Assembly: GCA_018971405.1 (NCBI GenBank)
Contig: JAGXAX010000083.1
Coordinates: forward strand, 1 to 6,652
Length of the DNA: 6,652 bases
Direction: 5' to 3'
DNA from: Alphaproteobacteria bacterium
Lineage (GTDB): Bacteria > Pseudomonadota > Alphaproteobacteria > Micavibrionales > UBA2020
Shown: piece after piece, positions 5,257 to 6,652 of the stretch
Numbering within the stretch: the stretch's first letter is position 1
How the letters are laid out: every line of letters begins with the position of its first letter
Position numbers and translations under genes: made by a program
The notes under the pieces: generated by a model
Seen by the model: only the letters and a program-made list of their open reading frames with translations
What the model was told of the DNA's origin: nothing
Databases searched by the model: none

Positions 5257-5679
5257 ATGACCACACAAGGCCTGACAGTGCTGCAGGCTGCCATCATGAA
5301 GATGCAGTGGACGGAAGACCGTCAGCGGGTCATCTCGCAGAACATCGCCAACGCGGACACGCCAGGCTATCAGGCGCGCGACATGTCGCCGTTGAATTTC
5401 AAAAACTTGCTCAAGAACTCTTCCAGTTCTCTTTCACTTGCCGGCGGCATCAAGCTCGCCACCACCAACGCGCATGACATCAGCGGCACGACGGGACAGG
5501 ACGGCATGCCTTCGCCGCACGTTGAGAAAAACCCCTATTCCGTTTCGCCCTCGGGCAACTCGGTCGTACTTGAAGAACAGATGCTGAAAATGAACGAGAA
5601 CTATGAAGCGCACCGCATGGCCTCGGCCATCTACCAGAAGAACATCGACATGCTGACCGCTGCGGAAAAAGCTCCCTGA
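5257..5679 (+). CDS. flgB: Flagellar proximal rod protein FlgB
   Basis: A 140-aa rod subunit exported by the flagellar type III apparatus without a cleaved signal; it sits at the base of the rod next to FliE. The rod/hook N-terminal signature is SQNIANADTPGYQARDM (27-43), followed by the FlgB-typical low-conservation Ser/Gly-rich middle (50-90). The C-terminal helix contains NSVVLEEQMLKMNENYEAHR (101-120) and YQKNIDML. The length fits the family. First gene of the rightward operon; flgC follows after 25 nt. Confidence 0.97.
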   Translation: MTTQGLTVLQAAIMKMQWTEDRQRVISQNIANADTPGYQARDMSPLNFKNLLKNSSSSLSLAGGIKLATTNAHDISGTTGQDGMPSPHVEKNPYSVSPSGNSVVLEEQMLKMNENYEAHRMASAIYQKNIDMLTAAEKAP

Positions 5680-5704
5680 CGAGATTAATGTGAAGAGGTA
5701 AACG

Positions 5705-6115
5705 ATGGAATTATTTGACTCAATGTCGGAAGCCGCAAAGGGCATGAAGGCGCAGAGCACGCGCATGCGCGTCATCTCCGAAAACCTCGCCAACGCGGAC
5801 ACCACCGCCACGACCAAGGGCGGCGCGCCCTACCAGCGCAAGATGGTCACCTTCAAGGACGTCATGAACGGCAAGACGGCACAGAAGGAAGTCGAGGTCG
5901 GCAGCATCGTGAACGACCAGACCCCCTTCACGATGAAGTATGACCCCAGCAATCCCGCCGCGGATGCCAAGGGCTACGTCAAGATGCCGAACGTCAATCC
6001 GCTGATCGAGATGATGGACATGCGGGAAGCGCAAAGGTCCTATGAAGCCAACCTCGGCGTGATCGACGTCGCCAAGTCCATGATGAACGACACGATTACC
6101 CAGATCACCCGATAA
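5705..6115 (+). CDS. flgC: Flagellar proximal rod protein FlgC
   Basis: A 136-aa rod subunit assembling with FlgB, FlgF and FlgG. The N-terminal signature is ENLANADTTATTKGGAPYQR (26-45), where the insertion TTATTKGG replaces the TPGY of other rod proteins, as is normal for FlgC. The central sequence GYVKMPNVNPLIEMMDMREA (90-109) and the ending RSYEANLGVIDVAKSMMNDT (111-130) are strongly conserved. AGAGG precedes the ATG by 7 nt. Co-transcribed with flgB and, 16 nt downstream, fliE. Confidence 0.98.
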   Translation: MELFDSMSEAAKGMKAQSTRMRVISENLANADTTATTKGGAPYQRKMVTFKDVMNGKTAQKEVEVGSIVNDQTPFTMKYDPSNPAADAKGYVKMPNVNPLIEMMDMREAQRSYEANLGVIDVAKSMMNDTITQITR

Positions 6116-6131
6116 GACGGAGTAAAAAGCC

Positions 6132-6437
6132 ATGACCAACATCACCCAAGCCGCCGGCGCCTATTCCTCCGCCCTGAAAAACGCGGCGGGAGCCGGCACG
6201 GACAGCAAATCCTCGGGCGACGCCACTTTCGGCAATCTGGTCAAGCAGGGTCTCGAAGACGCCGTCAAGCTCCAGTACAAAAGCGAGCATGTCTCCGCCG
6301 CTGCGCTGGCGGGCAAGGCCAGCATGACGGACGTGCTGCAGGCCACGACGGAGGCCCAGATGGCCCTGAACACCGTCCTTGCCGTCCGCGACAAAGTGGT
6401 GCAAGCTTACAACAGCATCATGAGCACGCAAATGTAA
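6132..6437 (+). CDS. fliE: Flagellar hook-basal body protein FliE
   Basis: A 101-aa protein that joins the MS ring to the rod and is the first substrate exported. After a variable Ala/Ser/Gly-rich N-terminus (1-30) comes the conserved part: FGNLVKQGLEDAVKLQYKSE (33-52), then DVLQATTEAQMALNTVLAVR (67-86) and DKVVQAYNSIMSTQM at the end. GGAG (6119-6122) lies 9 nt before the ATG. Length is typical. Position between flgC and fliQ is as in many alphaproteobacteria. Confidence 0.97.
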   Translation: MTNITQAAGAYSSALKNAAGAGTDSKSSGDATFGNLVKQGLEDAVKLQYKSEHVSAAALAGKASMTDVLQATTEAQMALNTVLAVRDKVVQAYNSIMSTQM

Positions 6438-6452
6438 GGACTGCCTTCCCCT

Positions 6453-6652
6453 ATGAATCAGGGTCAGATCATCGATTTCACCCGCGAGGCCATCATGCTG
6501 ACGCTCGAAATCTCGACGCCCATCATGGTCATCGGGCTCGTCGTCGGCGTCATTATCTCGCTTCTGCAGGCACTGACGCAGGTGCAGGAAATGACCCTGA
6601 CTTTCGTGCCGAAGATCATCGCCATCTTCGGCGCCATGTTCGTGCTGTTTCC
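6453..6652 (+). CDS. fliQ: Flagellar export gate protein FliQ (5' part)
   Basis: The first 66 residues are inside the window, and the end is cut; the full family length is about 88-90 aa. FliQ is an inner-membrane subunit of the FliPQR gate. Visible are the N-terminal FTREAIMLTLEISTPIMVIG (9-28), the first membrane hairpin arm, and the family-defining ISLLQALTQVQEMTLTFVPK (35-54), followed by the start of the second membrane helix. The nearest Shine-Dalgarno-like TAAGGA (6435-6440) overlaps the fliE stop and lies 12 nt from the ATG, rather far. The ATG is nevertheless fixed by the conserved N-terminus. fliR and flhB would be expected to follow. Confidence 0.97.
   Translation, partial: MNQGQIIDFTREAIMLTLEISTPIMVIGLVVGVIISLLQALTQVQEMTLTFVPKIIAIFGAMFVLF

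Overview
The window is a GC-rich bacterial chromosome segment, most likely from an alphaproteobacterium. The main reason is the flagellar layout. A rightward operon flgB-flgC-fliE-fliQ is divergent from a leftward operon ending in fliO-fliP, which is led by a small FlhB C-terminal-domain protein. To my knowledge this resembles Rhodospirillum/Magnetospirillum-type genomes. The genus cannot be fixed from the window.

Left part (1-2116): the tail of an unidentified rightward gene (ends at 116) faces a leftward peptidase E gene, pepE. A sigma-70-like promoter of good quality sits between pepE and the rightward comF (phosphoribosyltransferase-fold DNA-uptake/ComF family). That promoter shows the pepE start should be 978 rather than the longer TTG at 1038, because the TTG is part of the -35 box. 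After comF comes a 262-bp gap. It holds a short reading frame with a strong Shine-Dalgarno sequence, followed by an inverted repeat with a possible competing pairing. This looks like a leader/attenuator upstream of the next gene, but that is unproven.

Middle (2117-3396): a 12-TM-like MFS transporter runs rightward and ends against fliP, which runs leftward. The junction of the two stop codons is a 27-bp tandem repeat: three full copies plus a partial one that is the 3' end of fliP itself.

Right part (3394-6652): leftward fhlB - unknown 93-aa helical gene - fliO - fliP, tightly packed with overlaps or a 1-nt gap. Rightward flgB - flgC - fliE - fliQ (cut by the window end). FliO, FliP and FliQ belong to the flagellar type III export gate. 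FlgB, FlgC and FliE build the proximal rod and its junction to the MS ring. The FlhB-like protein lacks the autocleavage motif of full FlhB. The shared 117-bp intergenic region holds a promoter for the leftward operon, an extended -10 element for the rightward one, and a near-consensus CtrA-type site over the leftward -35. One region could therefore coordinate early flagellar assembly in both directions.

No complete new defence or mobile system is visible. The most unusual items are the 27-bp array at the convergent stops, the leader-like element before the MFS gene, and the small FlhB-like and unknown proteins in the fliOP operon.
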